Notes: generated by a model not told the origin, from the letters alone. A DNA stretch of 64,000 bases from DUML01 sp050949905 (GCA_050949905.1 JBMNGP010000006.1:1-64000), one strand, 5' to 3'; shown: positions 53,552 to 63,162, counted from the stretch's first letter. A program made the numbers and translations.

Positions 53552-54348
53552 GATAGTTCCCCCTCGATGACCCGTTTAACCATCCGGTCGTCAATAATGC
53601 GGTGACCGTTTTGCGCACCATACATTAGAGCATGGGTACATACTTTATTAACGAGTCTTGCTGTTCCGCTGGAAAAACGGTAGATGTCATCAATAGCTGA
53701 ATCCGAAAAAATATCCTGGGTGGCTCCGGCATAAGTCAAATGTTGTTTAATATAGGCTCCTACTTCAGAGCGGTCATAATAGTTCAGTTTGCACTGCAGA
53801 TCAATTCGCTGGCGAATAGCAGCGTAAGATTGCATCTGCAGCCGATCCCAAAGCTCTGTTTGCCCTACCAGAATAAGAGCCATCGGACTTTGGGCATCCA
53901 TGTTCATGTTTAAGAGAAACCGGACTTCCTCCAGCATTTCTTTATCCAGAAGATGAGCTTCATCCACAACCACAACCGGTTGCTGATGGTGAACCATTTG
54001 CATCAGTTCGACTTCCCGGTGCAGCTGCCGTTTGGCATCACCCCGGTAAAACTTAGCTTCATGCCCCAATTGTTCTAAAAGCCCTTTGTAGAAATGGCGC
54101 GGGGTCAGCTTGGAATCGGAAATATACAAAACTTTAAACTTAGATGGGTTTAAAGTTTGAGCATAACAGCGGATTGTTGTGGTTTTGCCTGTCCCGCAGT
54201 CTCCGGTAATAACTGCAAACCATTTACGTTCAGCTGCGTACTCAAGCCTCCCGAGGGGTTCTTCTAAAGCGGCTGATTTATATAAATCGGTAGTGGGAAT
54301 ATCCCTGGAAAAGGGAACTTTCTTTAAGTTGTAAAAAGATTCAAACAT
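53548..54348 (-). CDS. AAA ATPase, ExeA/TniB/MuB-like
   Basis: The 266-residue protein opens MFESFYNLKKVPFSRDIP, as ExeA-type ATPases do. It has Walker A GDCGTGKTT (about 49-57), Walker B VVVVDEAH (about 124-131), sensor ILVGQTELWDRL and the arginine-rich segment AIRQRID. In transposons such ATPases choose targets and activate the DDE transposase. It lies between the transposase gene and the small accessory gene. Intact. Confidence 0.92.
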   Translation of the reverse strand: MFESFYNLKKVPFSRDIPTTDLYKSAALEEPLGRLEYAAERKWFAVITGDCGTGKTTTIRCYAQTLNPSKFKVLYISDSKLTPRHFYKGLLEQLGHEAKFYRGDAKRQLHREVELMQMVHHQQPVVVVDEAHLLDKEMLEEVRFLLNMNMDAQSPMALILVGQTELWDRLQMQSYAAIRQRIDLQCKLNYYDRSEVGAYIKQHLTYAGATQDIFSDSAIDDIYRFSSGTARLVNKVCTHALMYGAQNGHRIIDDRMVKRVIEGELS

Positions 54349-54461
54349 GGCTTTAATCCTCCTTTCCTACGCTGCGAAAGGAGATAGCCTGGTTTTGCCG
54401 GATTTGCCTTTCTTTATTCCTCAATGCGGCTGCACTTAGCAGTCTGGACGAATCTGCCGGA

Positions 54462-55598
54462 CTAATTGCCAGGTGAACTGGTAATCCCGGACGTTTGCCG
54501 ACACGCTGGCCAATTACTGAAATTTATGCCCACTTCATATTTTTTGCTCATAAAGTTAATGCAACCGGACTTATCCACTTTGCGGGCTTCACAATGTAAG
54601 AAGGCATTGGCTAAAACATTAGGTTCAATAAAGCGCAAAGGTTGGCTGTCGCTTTTAAATGCGGCTTCCGGACTCATGTTATCTTTTAAAGCAGTGTGCG
54701 GTCTATTTTGGTAACATTCGCTAAGCCAGATCTGGAATAACTCATTGAGTTTTTCTAAGGTTTTGGGTTTTTCCAAAGCTGATTCCCTTAAGAAAGAATC
54801 AACTGTTTGGTTAAACTTTTCAACTTTGCCGGTCGCTTCGGGCGAGTAAGGCCTAGAATAAAGAAGTCTTATCCCTAGTTTGGAACAGGTCCGGGCCATC
54901 CATTTAGTTCGATACTGCTTGCCGTTGTCGAAATAAACAGCCTCCGGGGCACCCCATTTTTGGATGACATTACGGAAACAATCCTCAACGATTGCTTGAT
55001 CTAAGGTAGGATAAAACTCACTATGCAAAACGAACCTGGTCGCATCGTCCAAAAAGGTGACCAGAAAAACTTGTTTCTTGGTGCCGCCCGGGCCAATCGG
55101 CAGATATGGACCGTATTTTATGTCTGAATGGATCAGTTGATTGCGGTAGCGTTGCTGAAATCTTCTGGCTGCAACACCATTATCCGTATACATCCGCATT
55201 TGCCGGCTACTGTAACCCCGCCCAGAGAGTTTCTCTTGCAAGGTAGAACGCTTGATTTCACCAGGTTTTGCTTTGCCTTCCCATTCTAAGATTTGGATGA
55301 TTTGGGCAACGCTACGGCTGGGTACTTCCCGGCGTAAGAGTATAGCTTGTTCCAATAATTCCGCAGAAATTGCTTTGGACTCACATCTTCCTTTACCTTT
55401 AGGCTTTAAACCCATAAATCCTTTTTCCCGGTACTCGGCTAGGTATCGTCTGAGCGTTCTTTCAGATATCCCGTATTCTTGACAAATACGTACTTTCCTT
55501 TCCCGCGCTAAAGCCAGATCTAAGCCCTTTTCCAGTAAGGGCAGGATAAGTTCTACACGTTTTTCGGCAATTTTCTCCGCTCTCTTTTGATCTCTCAT
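54462..55598 (-). pseudogene. Mu/TniA-like DDE transposase, altered C-terminus
   Basis: The 378-residue protein has N-terminal HTH domains (RICQEYGISERTLRRYL) and an rve core: IHSDIKYGPYL with the first Asp, VYFDNGKQYRT with the second and PYSPEATGKVEKFNQTV with the Glu. The C-terminal Mu-type beta domain begins (INFMSKKYEVGINF), but the frame then shifts. Another frame reads VIGQRVGKRPGLPVHLAIS towards 54370, a sequence that should lie much further on. A deletion of part of the beta domain with a frame change is therefore inferred. The catalytic core is complete, but function is doubtful. Confidence 0.82.
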
Positions 55599-55639
55599 TG
55601 CAAAACACTTCCTCTCTAGGCTTTTCTTCCAAGTCTAGC

Positions 55640-56202
55640 TTAAGTGTCTGCGGACAAGAAGACAGAACGGGTATGTACCCATAAATTTGCATTAACGACA
55701 GGTCGGACAATTCTCTTTAGCCAACCTGGTCCATTTCCAACATAATGCCCGATTCTTTGGCGGACAGACTGATTCAGGACGGACGGCTCTTTCACAGGTT
55801 CCTGTCCCAAACGGATAGCTATTGATCTTAAAGATCCCAGGAGATGAGGCAGCAGGCTATGAAACCATCTCTTTAAGCGATACAACGTGACTTCATCTGC
55901 GGCTAAATCCGGCGGCGACGGCGTTTCAGTAAGAACCTGCTCAATGCTTAAGGAAGAGTAGCGTTTGTAAGGAACCAAACAGTCTGGCAGTTCATGATGG
56001 ATTCTTTTGCACGCTTTACAACGAAGCCTTCGAATAATTAAGATTCTCGTCTCTTCACCGGTAACCTTAAACTTACGCTTACGGCTTCCGATGACCTTAA
56101 GATCGCTGTCGCAACAAGGACAAGGAATTAATTCTGTACACCGAACATAAAAAAACCGGTTTGAGGATTTTCAATTAACTCGTAATTTGTTACAATGACC
56201 AT
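55640..56202 (-). pseudogene. DUF6431-like zinc protein of the transposon, frameshifted
   Basis: From ATG 56202 the frame reads MVIVTNYELIENPQTGFF and shifts at a T7 run (56149-56155 on the plus strand). With one more T it would continue YVRCTELIPCPCCDSDLKVIGSRKRKFK, then LRCKACKRIHHELPDCLVPYKRYS, and then the helical C-terminal part (open frame 55640-55978). The CPCC and CKAC pairs form a probable zinc knuckle. Such proteins accompany this transposon type. The one-base homopolymer deletion would inactivate it. Confidence 0.75.
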
Positions 56203-56999
56203 ACAATGACCAAGGGATGTCTTTGGTGGTCTGCTGGTAACAGATCACGCTGAGCAGAGACATCCTTTTTCCTTTTCTTGATATGGTCATTATATCCAGC
56301 AAGTTCAGGACAGGCAACACCGTCAGCTTTCGGTTATTTTGGGCTAGCAGAAACAATATCAGCCCATGCTTGATACAATGCCTGACGGTTAATGAGTCCG
56401 TAGAGGTTTCCGAATCTGTGCTTTTTGTCTTGTTTTGCTTTTGTTGCTATTCCCCGCAGTGAGGTTTGCATTGTTTCCTCCAGTCCTGCAGTCCGGACAA
56501 TGTTTCCTTTGCGGGCTGCATATGCCTGTTAACCCCTTCCCCGTGTAGCCGGCTCTCCCGTCCTCAGAGTACTATGGGTTAATCCGAATTCCTGTGTGCA
56601 TTGGCTGTCCTCTTTTTCGATTGGATTAGCCTACCTGCTTTCTGGCAGGAGCAACAGGAGCCTCCCAAGTTCCTGATACTTCTCTTTATACATGCCACGT
56701 TCTCTGACCCCGACAGACCTTCTGGAATCTTGCCATTCGTCGATTCTTCAGTGTTAGCTTCCATGACGTTAAGCATGTCGCCGTCTGCTCTTGTCCGTTT
56801 CCGGTACCACACTTACGGGGCTGAATATGCTTCAGGAGTTACGGTCCTCCTTATGGCCTATATAATTCTCTGTGTACGCTTCGCCTTGCTGTTGCCAGTT
56901 TCGGAGCAACACTCGATATGGGTGGTTGGCTAGACCTTACCCAGCAAGGACTTTCACCTTGCAAGAAGTACCAAGCTTTGCTTGGCGCACTAACGTCCT

Positions 57000-57055
57000 G
57001 CGGGTTCCCGAAGTCTGGTTACTACCTGCATACCTCTCAGATTTTGGGAACCCGC
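57000..57055. other. Large inverted repeat of attC-like site 3
   Basis: GCGGGTTCCC (57000-57009) pairs with GGGAACCCGC (57046-57055), followed by T and GTTCTACGAC (57057-57066). The stem is unlike that of sites 2 and 4. The intron lies on its left; the right GTT is uninterrupted here. Confidence 0.7.
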
Positions 57056-57086
57056 TGTTCTACGACGTACGTGCCCCCTGACTCAG

Positions 57087-57106
57087 CAGCGCCACGGACG
57101 GCGCTG
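57087..57106. repeat. Small GGAC-loop hairpin 4
   Basis: CAGCGCC-ACGGAC-GGCGCTG, right side of attC-like site 3, past the stop of the cassette gene 57188-57823. Confidence 0.7.
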
Positions 57107-57187
57107 CCTTAAATAATTCTAATGAAACTATTATGGCATAAATATATAATGCGATTAATAATAATTCTCAATTTCTAAGAAACCCAA

Positions 57188-57823
57188 TTATTCGCTACTT
57201 CCAATTATTGCACCACCCCATTGGAATGTATCAATCCAAATGCGTTTGCCCATAAAATGTATTCGCTCTGTGATTTCACCTAATTCATTATCCTTATATG
57301 ATATATCAAAATACAGCGTTATCCACCTACCGTCCCATTCAGCTTCCTGCGTACCACGTACTGCTTCAGCGGATAATATATACTCACTTCGATCTGAACC
57401 ATCAATATATTTCTTAACCAGAGAGTCATTGTACTTGTCAAATATTGCAGTAGCATAACCGCCCGAACAAGCCAGAGCATCCCATTTCACAGCTGCGAAA
57501 TGAATGAAAATCGTTCCAACAAATATTATCAATAATACGGAAATTCCGGCTATCCGAGTAATAATTTTCTTTCGAAATTTATGGGGTTTCTTTTCTGTAC
57601 TCACTTTGTTGGAAAAATTAGTCTGAGACCGCCCACTTGTCAGTTCTTCGACTGATATTCCAAACAATTCTGATAAACGAATAAGATTCTCAGTGTCTGG
57701 ATTTGACAAACCTGTTTCCCATTTTGAAATAGCTTGCCTACTTACATTCAGCTTTTCAGCTATAGCTTCTTGAGAAAGATTATTCTGCTTTCTTAACTTT
57801 TGAATTTGCTCTCCAATCGTCAT
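57188..57823 (-). CDS. Cassette gene: XRE-family HTH membrane protein
   Basis: The 211-residue protein starts MTIGEQIQKLRKQNNLSQEA after GAGGTG. It has an N-terminal XRE helix-turn-helix (AIAEKLNVSRQAISKWETGLSNPDTENLIRL, about 18-55). A basic stretch is followed by one membrane segment (about 88-110), and the last 100 residues are presumably outside the membrane. A DNA-binding domain joined to a membrane segment and an external domain suggests a one-component sensor or a cell-envelope stress regulator; the signal is unknown. Small hairpins flank the gene on both sides, as for a cassette. Confidence 0.8.
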   Translation of the reverse strand: MTIGEQIQKLRKQNNLSQEAIAEKLNVSRQAISKWETGLSNPDTENLIRLSELFGISVEELTSGRSQTNFSNKVSTEKKPHKFRKKIITRIAGISVLLIIFVGTIFIHFAAVKWDALACSGGYATAIFDKYNDSLVKKYIDGSDRSEYILSAEAVRGTQEAEWDGRWITLYFDISYKDNELGEITERIHFMGKRIWIDTFQWGGAIIGSSE

Positions 57824-57949
57824 ATAATCACCTCGGGGCAATTGTATAGATTATCGCAGTTTTAGTCCACCACTTTTATGTCAACCTTTGGTTGCAAAAT
57901 GAATGATTCGCCATTAACATGCTCCTTACATATCATAAATTCTTTTCGT

Positions 57950-57968
57950 CCGCGCCAGGACGGCGCGG
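57950..57968. repeat. Small GGAC-loop hairpin 5
   Basis: CCGCGCC-AGGAC-GGCGCGG, left side of attC-like site 4, upstream of the XRE cassette gene. Confidence 0.7.
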
Positions 57969-57982
57969 CCTTTGCACGATAT

Positions 57983-58063
57983 GTCGTAGAACGTCGCGAG
58001 GAGTTCCGCAGCGTCATATTACATTCATCTATTCTAAGTTGCGGAACTCCTCTGTTGTACTAA
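57983..58063. other. AttC-like site 4, left box intact
   Basis: GTCGTAGAAC (57983-57992), a short asymmetric spacer, then GAGGAGTTCCGCA (57998-58010) pairing with TGCGGAACTCCTC (58040-58052), then T and GTTGTAC (58054). GTCGTAGAAC is the exact reverse complement of the right box GTTCTACGAC at 57057-57066. One long stem with extrahelical bases results, as in attC. IS91 copy 3 starts at the right GTT. Confidence 0.65.
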
Positions 58064-58169
58064 ACCGCTGCGCGGTGGCTTATCAAATACAGGATACCCT
58101 TATGTAATTTGAGTCATGATATCATCTTTTTGAATCTATCCCTATTTAATTCGAAAGGATGATTAAATC

Positions 58170-59030
58170 ATGACTCAAAACCGTTATACCCTATCTGAGC
58201 ATTTTCTGCAAATGAAATCGGAAATGGAACTTCGCGGGTTCTCTCCTCAAACGATGCGGCATTACCTGACCCACTTGAGGCTTTTGGAGAAACATTATGC
58301 CAAACCGGCTCCTTTGATCTCTGCGAATGAGCTCAAAGAATATCTCCTTTACCGCGTTAAGTCCGGGATCAGTTACAGCAATATCAATATTTCCTGCAAC
58401 GCTTTCAAGCTCTTTTTTAATAAGGTTCTTCAGTGTAATTGGTCCGATGATGTTATTATACGCCCCAAACGCTTAAAGAAGTTTCCCTGTGTTCTTTCCA
58501 GACAGGAGATTCTAGCGATTATTGATCAAGTCGGCTATCTGAAGCATAAGGCGATTCTTCTGACCACTTATTCTTCCGGGCTTCGCATTAGTGAAACGCT
58601 TAACCTTAGGGTCTCGGATATTGATTCCAAGCAAATGCTGATCAGGGTTGTTCAAGGGAAAGGAGGCAAAGACCGTTTTTCTATTCTTTCTCAAGAAAAT
58701 CTCCGGGTTTTGCGGGAATACTGGAAACTTTTCCGCCCTGATGATTTTCTTTTCCCCGGATATATCAAAGGTAAACCGCTTTCGGCCAGGCATATCCAGC
58801 AAATCTTTCAGGAAGCCAAGGCTAAGGCCGGAATTTTGAAACCGGCTACGGTGCATTCTCTGCGCCATAGTTTTGCCACTCATTTACTGGATAGGGGTAC
58901 CGATTTACGCACGATTCAAGTTCTCTTAGGGCACAGCGATATTTCTACGACGGCGCTTTATCTCCATCTTTCGGTTAAGCGGATTGCTGCGGTGCAAAGT
59001 CCGCTGGATGGCGGTGATACTAATGCCTGA
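58170..59030 (+). CDS. Tyrosine recombinase of IS91-like copy 3
   Basis: The 286-residue protein is identical to that at 48974-49834, with the same Arg, His-x-x-Arg and Tyr motifs. Identity of both genes and of long noncoding flanks shows that copies 2 and 3 spread recently. It overlaps the following transposase start by 8 bases. Confidence 0.92.
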   Translation: MTQNRYTLSEHFLQMKSEMELRGFSPQTMRHYLTHLRLLEKHYAKPAPLISANELKEYLLYRVKSGISYSNINISCNAFKLFFNKVLQCNWSDDVIIRPKRLKKFPCVLSRQEILAIIDQVGYLKHKAILLTTYSSGLRISETLNLRVSDIDSKQMLIRVVQGKGGKDRFSILSQENLRVLREYWKLFRPDDFLFPGYIKGKPLSARHIQQIFQEAKAKAGILKPATVHSLRHSFATHLLDRGTDLRTIQVLLGHSDISTTALYLHLSVKRIAAVQSPLDGGDTNA

Positions 59031-60138
59031 GCTGAAGGAGATTTTTGATCAGGTCTATGCTTCTAAGGATACCGCTATCTCTATGTCTCCCCAGCAGGCG
59101 AAGGCTTTTCATATGATCCGCCATTGCCGTAGCGCCAAGCTAGGGGCGCATTCGATGGTTTGTTCTGAGTGCGGAACTTCAACGGTTTCCTACAATTCCT
59201 GTCGTAATCGGCATTGTCCCAAGTGTCAGCTGGCTGTGCAGGAGAGTTGGGTTCAAGCTCAGTTAAAGAAGTTATTGCCGGTAGGTTATTTCCATGTGGT
59301 GTTTACGATTCCCCATGAGCTGAACTCCCTCGTTTTGCACAACCAAAAGCTGCTTTATTCCCTTTTGCTTCGTGCGGCCGGTCATACATTGATGGAGCTG
59401 GCAAGGGACCCTAAGTATCTAGGTGCAACCATCGGCCTTACTTCGGTTTTGCATACCTGGGGCCGGAATTTATCATTTCATCCTCATGTTCATGCCATTG
59501 TCCCTGGAGGCGGGCTTAGTAGCGATGGTCTTCGCTTTGTCCGATCCCGCAAAAAGTTTTTTATTCCGGTTAAGGTTGTCTCCAATAAGTTTAGGGGTAA
59601 GTTCCTTTATTTTTTGAAGAAGGCCTATACCCGGGGTGAGCTGAAGTTTTTTCATGAGACCACCTTACTTGCCATACCCGGTAATTTTGCTTCTTTTGTA
59701 GATAGCCTTTATGCAAAGAAATGGGTTGTTTTTTGTAAGAAACCCTTTAAGTCTCCGGAGCATGTGGTTCGCTATCTTGGTAGATATACGCATAGGGTGG
59801 CTATTAGTAATTCGAGAATTAAGTCTTTTGATGGAAAGTCGGTCAGTTTTTTCTGGAAGGATTATAAAGATAAGGGTAAGCCTAAGTTGATGACGCTTCA
59901 GTCCGCTGAGTTTACCCGCAGGTTTCTTCAGCATATCTTGCCTGATGGTTTCGTTAAGATCCGGCATTATGGGATTTTATGCAGCAGGAATATCGGTAGC
60001 AAACTGCTCCGTTGCCGCCGGTTGGCGAAAGGTAAAATGCCGGATTTTTCACCCCGGCCAAAATCAAGGTATTGTCCTTACTGCGGTAGTTCCAAGGTTA
60101 CTTTTGTGTGGCAATCCTTTCCTTCTGTCGTCACTTAA
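59023..60138 (+). CDS. IS91-family Y2 (HUH) transposase, copy 3
   Basis: The protein is identical to copy 2 (49827-50942), with zinc-binding Cys, HPHVHAIVPGGG and the Tyr region YLGRYTHR; a few silent base changes exist, for example near 59320. The stop codon is 9 bases before the IS4-type insertion, so the coding region is intact while the element's right end is displaced by 3.3 kb. Confidence 0.93.
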   Translation: MPELKEIFDQVYASKDTAISMSPQQAKAFHMIRHCRSAKLGAHSMVCSECGTSTVSYNSCRNRHCPKCQLAVQESWVQAQLKKLLPVGYFHVVFTIPHELNSLVLHNQKLLYSLLLRAAGHTLMELARDPKYLGATIGLTSVLHTWGRNLSFHPHVHAIVPGGGLSSDGLRFVRSRKKFFIPVKVVSNKFRGKFLYFLKKAYTRGELKFFHETTLLAIPGNFASFVDSLYAKKWVVFCKKPFKSPEHVVRYLGRYTHRVAISNSRIKSFDGKSVSFFWKDYKDKGKPKLMTLQSAEFTRRFLQHILPDGFVKIRHYGILCSRNIGSKLLRCRRLAKGKMPDFSPRPKSRYCPYCGSSKVTFVWQSFPSVVT

Positions 60139-60153
60139 GTTTTATTACAGGAG

Positions 60154-61617
60154 TTATGCAGTTCCAGGAGAATAATTCCATCTCCATAACCCAAATTTTA
60201 AAAACTGAGGCCAAAATTTATCAATAAGCCTTGAAAAACGTTTGGTTGTCGTGTCAAAATAGACTTGGATTAGCTGGTTGCTACAGCTAATCCGACAACC
60301 GGCGTTGAAAAAGTACCTGATCACTTCGCAAAGGGGAAGGGCTTGTTCGGCGCCTTCTTTATTGAACTCCCAAGCAGCAAAACAAAGAAGGGTTTTGGCC
60401 GTGAATACAAGTTCCACATGTGCGAGATGAGCAGTTTCCGATTGAGCATAACACGTAGTTAAGCCAAGATTTTGCTTAGCAGTCCGATAAAAGACCTCTA
60501 TTCTCCATCTTTTGACATAGGCATCAGCTGCTTCTTCCGGTGCATCAAAGCGGTTGCTGATCAGAAGGTATGCATCTTTGAAAGTGGCAGGACATTCTTC
60601 TTCGGGAAGTAGGATATCTTCATCAGCTTTCTTTTCAAAAGTAGAAGCAATGGCGGCTATAGGCAAATATTGTTGCCTGGTGATGGGTTTTCCTTTGCGG
60701 GTTAAAGTCTGGTAAGGAACTTTGATGTAGATATCCGGAATGCTGAGAACACAACCTTTACCAAGAATACGGAGCTTAGGATAAACTTCCTGTAGCAGCT
60801 GTTTTGGATTCAACTTGATGTAATGTTCTTTTCGCAGTACAGGATCATAAACTTTCCTAAACAATACGGTATTACGTTTGGCTTTAGTAACCCAGTCAAA
60901 TCCCTGATCCATAAGCCAACGCAGGAACTTCTTGCAGAGAAACCAACGATCCATGGCAATCCAGAGCTTTGCAGTATTCATTTGGCGTATTTCAGAAAGC
61001 ATTTGCTTGGCAAGATCAATTTTCGTTTGTTTATCATTTTCCTGATGCTTTTTGATCCAAAGACGCCACAACATGGGATATTCCAGGCCATTTTTCAAAA
61101 CAGCCAGAGTTGACACCAGATTCATGCACCAGACATGACGCTTTTCAGAACTGTCAAAGAGCCAGCAAAGGAAAGGAATTTTTTTACCAAAAGGATGTTC
61201 AATTTTGGAATCGTCCAAGGCAATAATATCCCCGTCGGCAAGTCTGCTGTCCGGGTTGCTCTGAAGCCTTTTCACCCTTCCGAAGGAGAACTTAAACCAC
61301 TCGACAGGCATAGATAAAAACCGGCTGAAGGCACTTTGGGAAATGGTTTGCTCTGAAAGCAATTGTTTTAGGAAAGGAGCTTCAGATGAAAACTCAGCAT
61401 TTCGGTTTGCTGAAGTTACTTGACCGATTAGACCGCAGATATACGCAAAAGCCAGAAGCCATGGAGGTAACCCGGAATGCTTACGAATACCTAACTGGGA
61501 AAAGAGCAAAGACAAATCAAATAAATCCCAAATCGTTTTGAGAATAGGAATTCCGGCGCCTTGGCCGTAATCTTTTTTCTCAAAAGACGGATCACCCAAC
61601 TTTTTCAAATATATCAC
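60154..61617 (-). CDS. IS4-type DDE transposase
   Basis: The 487-residue protein has IIALDDSKIEHPFGKK with the first Asp, LWIAMDRWFLCKKF with the second and YVKRWRIEVFYRTAKQNLG, the IS4 Y-(2)-R-(3)-E-(6)-K signature. The likely start is GTG at 61617. It is a different subgroup from the transposase at 14523-15905. The frame is intact although its upstream region is interrupted by another element. Confidence 0.9.
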   Translation of the reverse strand: MIYLKKLGDPSFEKKDYGQGAGIPILKTIWDLFDLSLLFSQLGIRKHSGLPPWLLAFAYICGLIGQVTSANRNAEFSSEAPFLKQLLSEQTISQSAFSRFLSMPVEWFKFSFGRVKRLQSNPDSRLADGDIIALDDSKIEHPFGKKIPFLCWLFDSSEKRHVWCMNLVSTLAVLKNGLEYPMLWRLWIKKHQENDKQTKIDLAKQMLSEIRQMNTAKLWIAMDRWFLCKKFLRWLMDQGFDWVTKAKRNTVLFRKVYDPVLRKEHYIKLNPKQLLQEVYPKLRILGKGCVLSIPDIYIKVPYQTLTRKGKPITRQQYLPIAAIASTFEKKADEDILLPEEECPATFKDAYLLISNRFDAPEEAADAYVKRWRIEVFYRTAKQNLGLTTCYAQSETAHLAHVELVFTAKTLLCFAAWEFNKEGAEQALPLCEVIRYFFNAGCRISCSNQLIQVYFDTTTKRFSRLIDKFWPQFLKFGLWRWNYSPGTA

Positions 61618-61781
61618 CTGTTATCGCTAAAGTAATGACAAAATGCCATCCTTCGCGATTATTGGGGCTTTTTGAAAAAGTCAAGTGTTTTTTGAAAATT
61701 TTGTTGTTAATCTGTGATAATGTCATGGTATAACTCATCAGGTAAAATGTCATCCCCCATGGAAAGGTATATAATGGGAGG

Positions 61782-63113
61782 ATGAAATTAGAAATGAGTA
61801 AAGAAGAAGCTAGAAAAATAACTATTATCGAAGAGCTTTTAGCAGGAAGGTTCACAAATCGTCAGGCAGCAGAACTCTTAGACCTCAGTGTCAGACAAGT
61901 GCAACGGATGAAAAAGGAGGCATCCAACAATGGGGTTTTGAGTATACTGCATAAGAATAGAGGGCGTAAACCTGCTAATGCAATCGATCCTGAAGTTGCT
62001 AGCGCGATCTGTCATATTTATGAGACAGAATTAAATGGCTATAACTTCTGTCATGCTACTGATGTTCTTGCTGAAGAAAATGGTATATTTGTGTCTGTCA
62101 GCACTGTCTCCAGATACCTTAAAGCTAAGGGGATTCGCTCCCCTAAGGCTAAACGCAGACCTAAGAAACATCGCTCCAGGAATGCTAGAGAAAGAGAAGG
62201 AGAATTGGTCTTAATGGATGCTTCCAGCTTCGATTGGCTTTGCAATGGCTCTTATCTACACTTGCATGGTGCCATTGACGATGCTACCGGTCGCATCCTG
62301 GCTCTTCATTTCGAAAAAGAGGAAACTTTTGAAGGTTACTGTGAATTGATATTCCAGATGAATCGAGATGGTCACTTACCAAGAGAAATCTACACCGATG
62401 GAAGAAGTATCTTTGCTTATGACAGTAAGAAGAAAAAGAAACTGTCAATTGCCGAGGAATTGGCCGGTAAAACAGAAAAACAACCTCACTTCGCCAGAGC
62501 TCTAAAAGAGCTAAATATATTATTGATTATTGCTAAGTCTGCTCAAGCTAAAGGTGGTATTGAAAGACTCTGGGAGACCTTGCAGGATCGCTTGGTTAAA
62601 GATATGAAACGTAAAGGCATTACTACTACTGAGCAGGCTAATGAATTCCTCAAACACTATATTCCTTATTACAACCGCAAATTCGCCGTCCAAGCTGCTA
62701 AACCAGAGAAAGCTTATTTGCCTAAAGTAGATTTAGCCCAAATTCAACTTATTTTTTCTAAACAGGTTACAAGAAAGCTTGATTCGGGATTATCCTTTTC
62801 TTTTGAAGGCCAGAAATATCGTCTCCCGGTTTATGTCAATAGTAAGAGAGTACCTGCATCTCCTCATGACACGATTACTGTAGCAATTAGTAAGCACATC
62901 GGGATACAGGTACTTCTCAAAGGCTTCGTTATTAAACCCGAACCGCTTAAAACTCAGCCTAAGGAAAGTATAGTACAAATGCCCCCTCAACTCAAATCTC
63001 AATGCAAACAGCCTCTTCAACCCCAGTGCAAACCTAAAAATAAATCGCCTTGGTTTAACTATACTGAGATGTTCTATTCTAAAAGCAAGCTATCCAGTTT
63101 TCGTTTAGAATAG
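61782..63113 (+). CDS. ISNCY/IS1202-type transposase
   Basis: The 443-residue protein has N-terminal HTH parts (EELLAGRFTNRQAAELLDLSVRQVQRMKKE) and an rve-type core: ELVLMDASSFDWL with the first Asp, REIYTDGRSIFAY with the second and SAQAKGGIERLWETLQDRL with the Glu. A C-terminal beta part and a Gln/Pro-rich tail (about 395-425) follow. Translation starts at ATG 61782, directly after GGGAGG, or more likely at the in-frame ATG 61794. Intact. Confidence 0.9.
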   Translation: MKLEMSKEEARKITIIEELLAGRFTNRQAAELLDLSVRQVQRMKKEASNNGVLSILHKNRGRKPANAIDPEVASAICHIYETELNGYNFCHATDVLAEENGIFVSVSTVSRYLKAKGIRSPKAKRRPKKHRSRNAREREGELVLMDASSFDWLCNGSYLHLHGAIDDATGRILALHFEKEETFEGYCELIFQMNRDGHLPREIYTDGRSIFAYDSKKKKKLSIAEELAGKTEKQPHFARALKELNILLIIAKSAQAKGGIERLWETLQDRLVKDMKRKGITTTEQANEFLKHYIPYYNRKFAVQAAKPEKAYLPKVDLAQIQLIFSKQVTRKLDSGLSFSFEGQKYRLPVYVNSKRVPASPHDTITVAISKHIGIQVLLKGFVIKPEPLKTQPKESIVQMPPQLKSQCKQPLQPQCKPKNKSPWFNYTEMFYSKSKLSSFRLE

Positions 63114-63162
63114 CTGCTCTAAAGCAATGTTTAGTGAATTACTGTATTGGATCTTCTCTTGT

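Larger units (their letters stand above)
53138..56355 (-). mobile_element. DDE/AAA-ATPase/DUF6431 transposon in group II intron II
   Basis: The 3218-bp transposon is flanked by ATATCA (53132-53137 and 56356-56361). Inverted ends are TGTTAATGCTGCCGCATAAT on the left and TGTTTCTGCTAGCCCAAAAT read inward from the right. Gene order on the minus strand: DUF6431 protein, DDE transposase, AAA ATPase, small protein. This is a Tn7/Mu/IS21-like logic with a separate regulator ATPase. Confidence 0.85.
51937..56471 (-). pseudogene. Group II intron II reverse transcriptase/maturase, split by a transposon
   Basis: Translation begins at ATG 56469-56471 after GGAGGAAAC (MQTSLRGIATKAKQDKKHRF) and runs to ALYQAWAD. 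It is then broken by the transposon and resumes at 53137 with INKKAAAGVDKETAKEF, continuing to 51937. The second piece has the full RT and maturase: VEADIKGFFDNIDHGWL, CPQGAIISPVLANIYLHY, the active-site variant RFADDFICAF (Phe for the usual Tyr) and a maturase end KPRITENPNKQLQ. Apart from the insertion the frame is clean. Confidence 0.88.
51846..56990 (-). mobile_element. Group II intron II, interrupted by a transposon
   Basis: The 5' end GTGCGCCAAGC is at 56990 and the 3' end near 51846 (GCATCTCTACC|GTGAC). A domain V-like hairpin lies at 51880-51915. Without the transposon (53138-56355 plus one ATATCA) it is about 1.9 kb, like intron I. The 5' exon ends in the large inverted repeat at 57000-57055. 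Confidence 0.82.
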
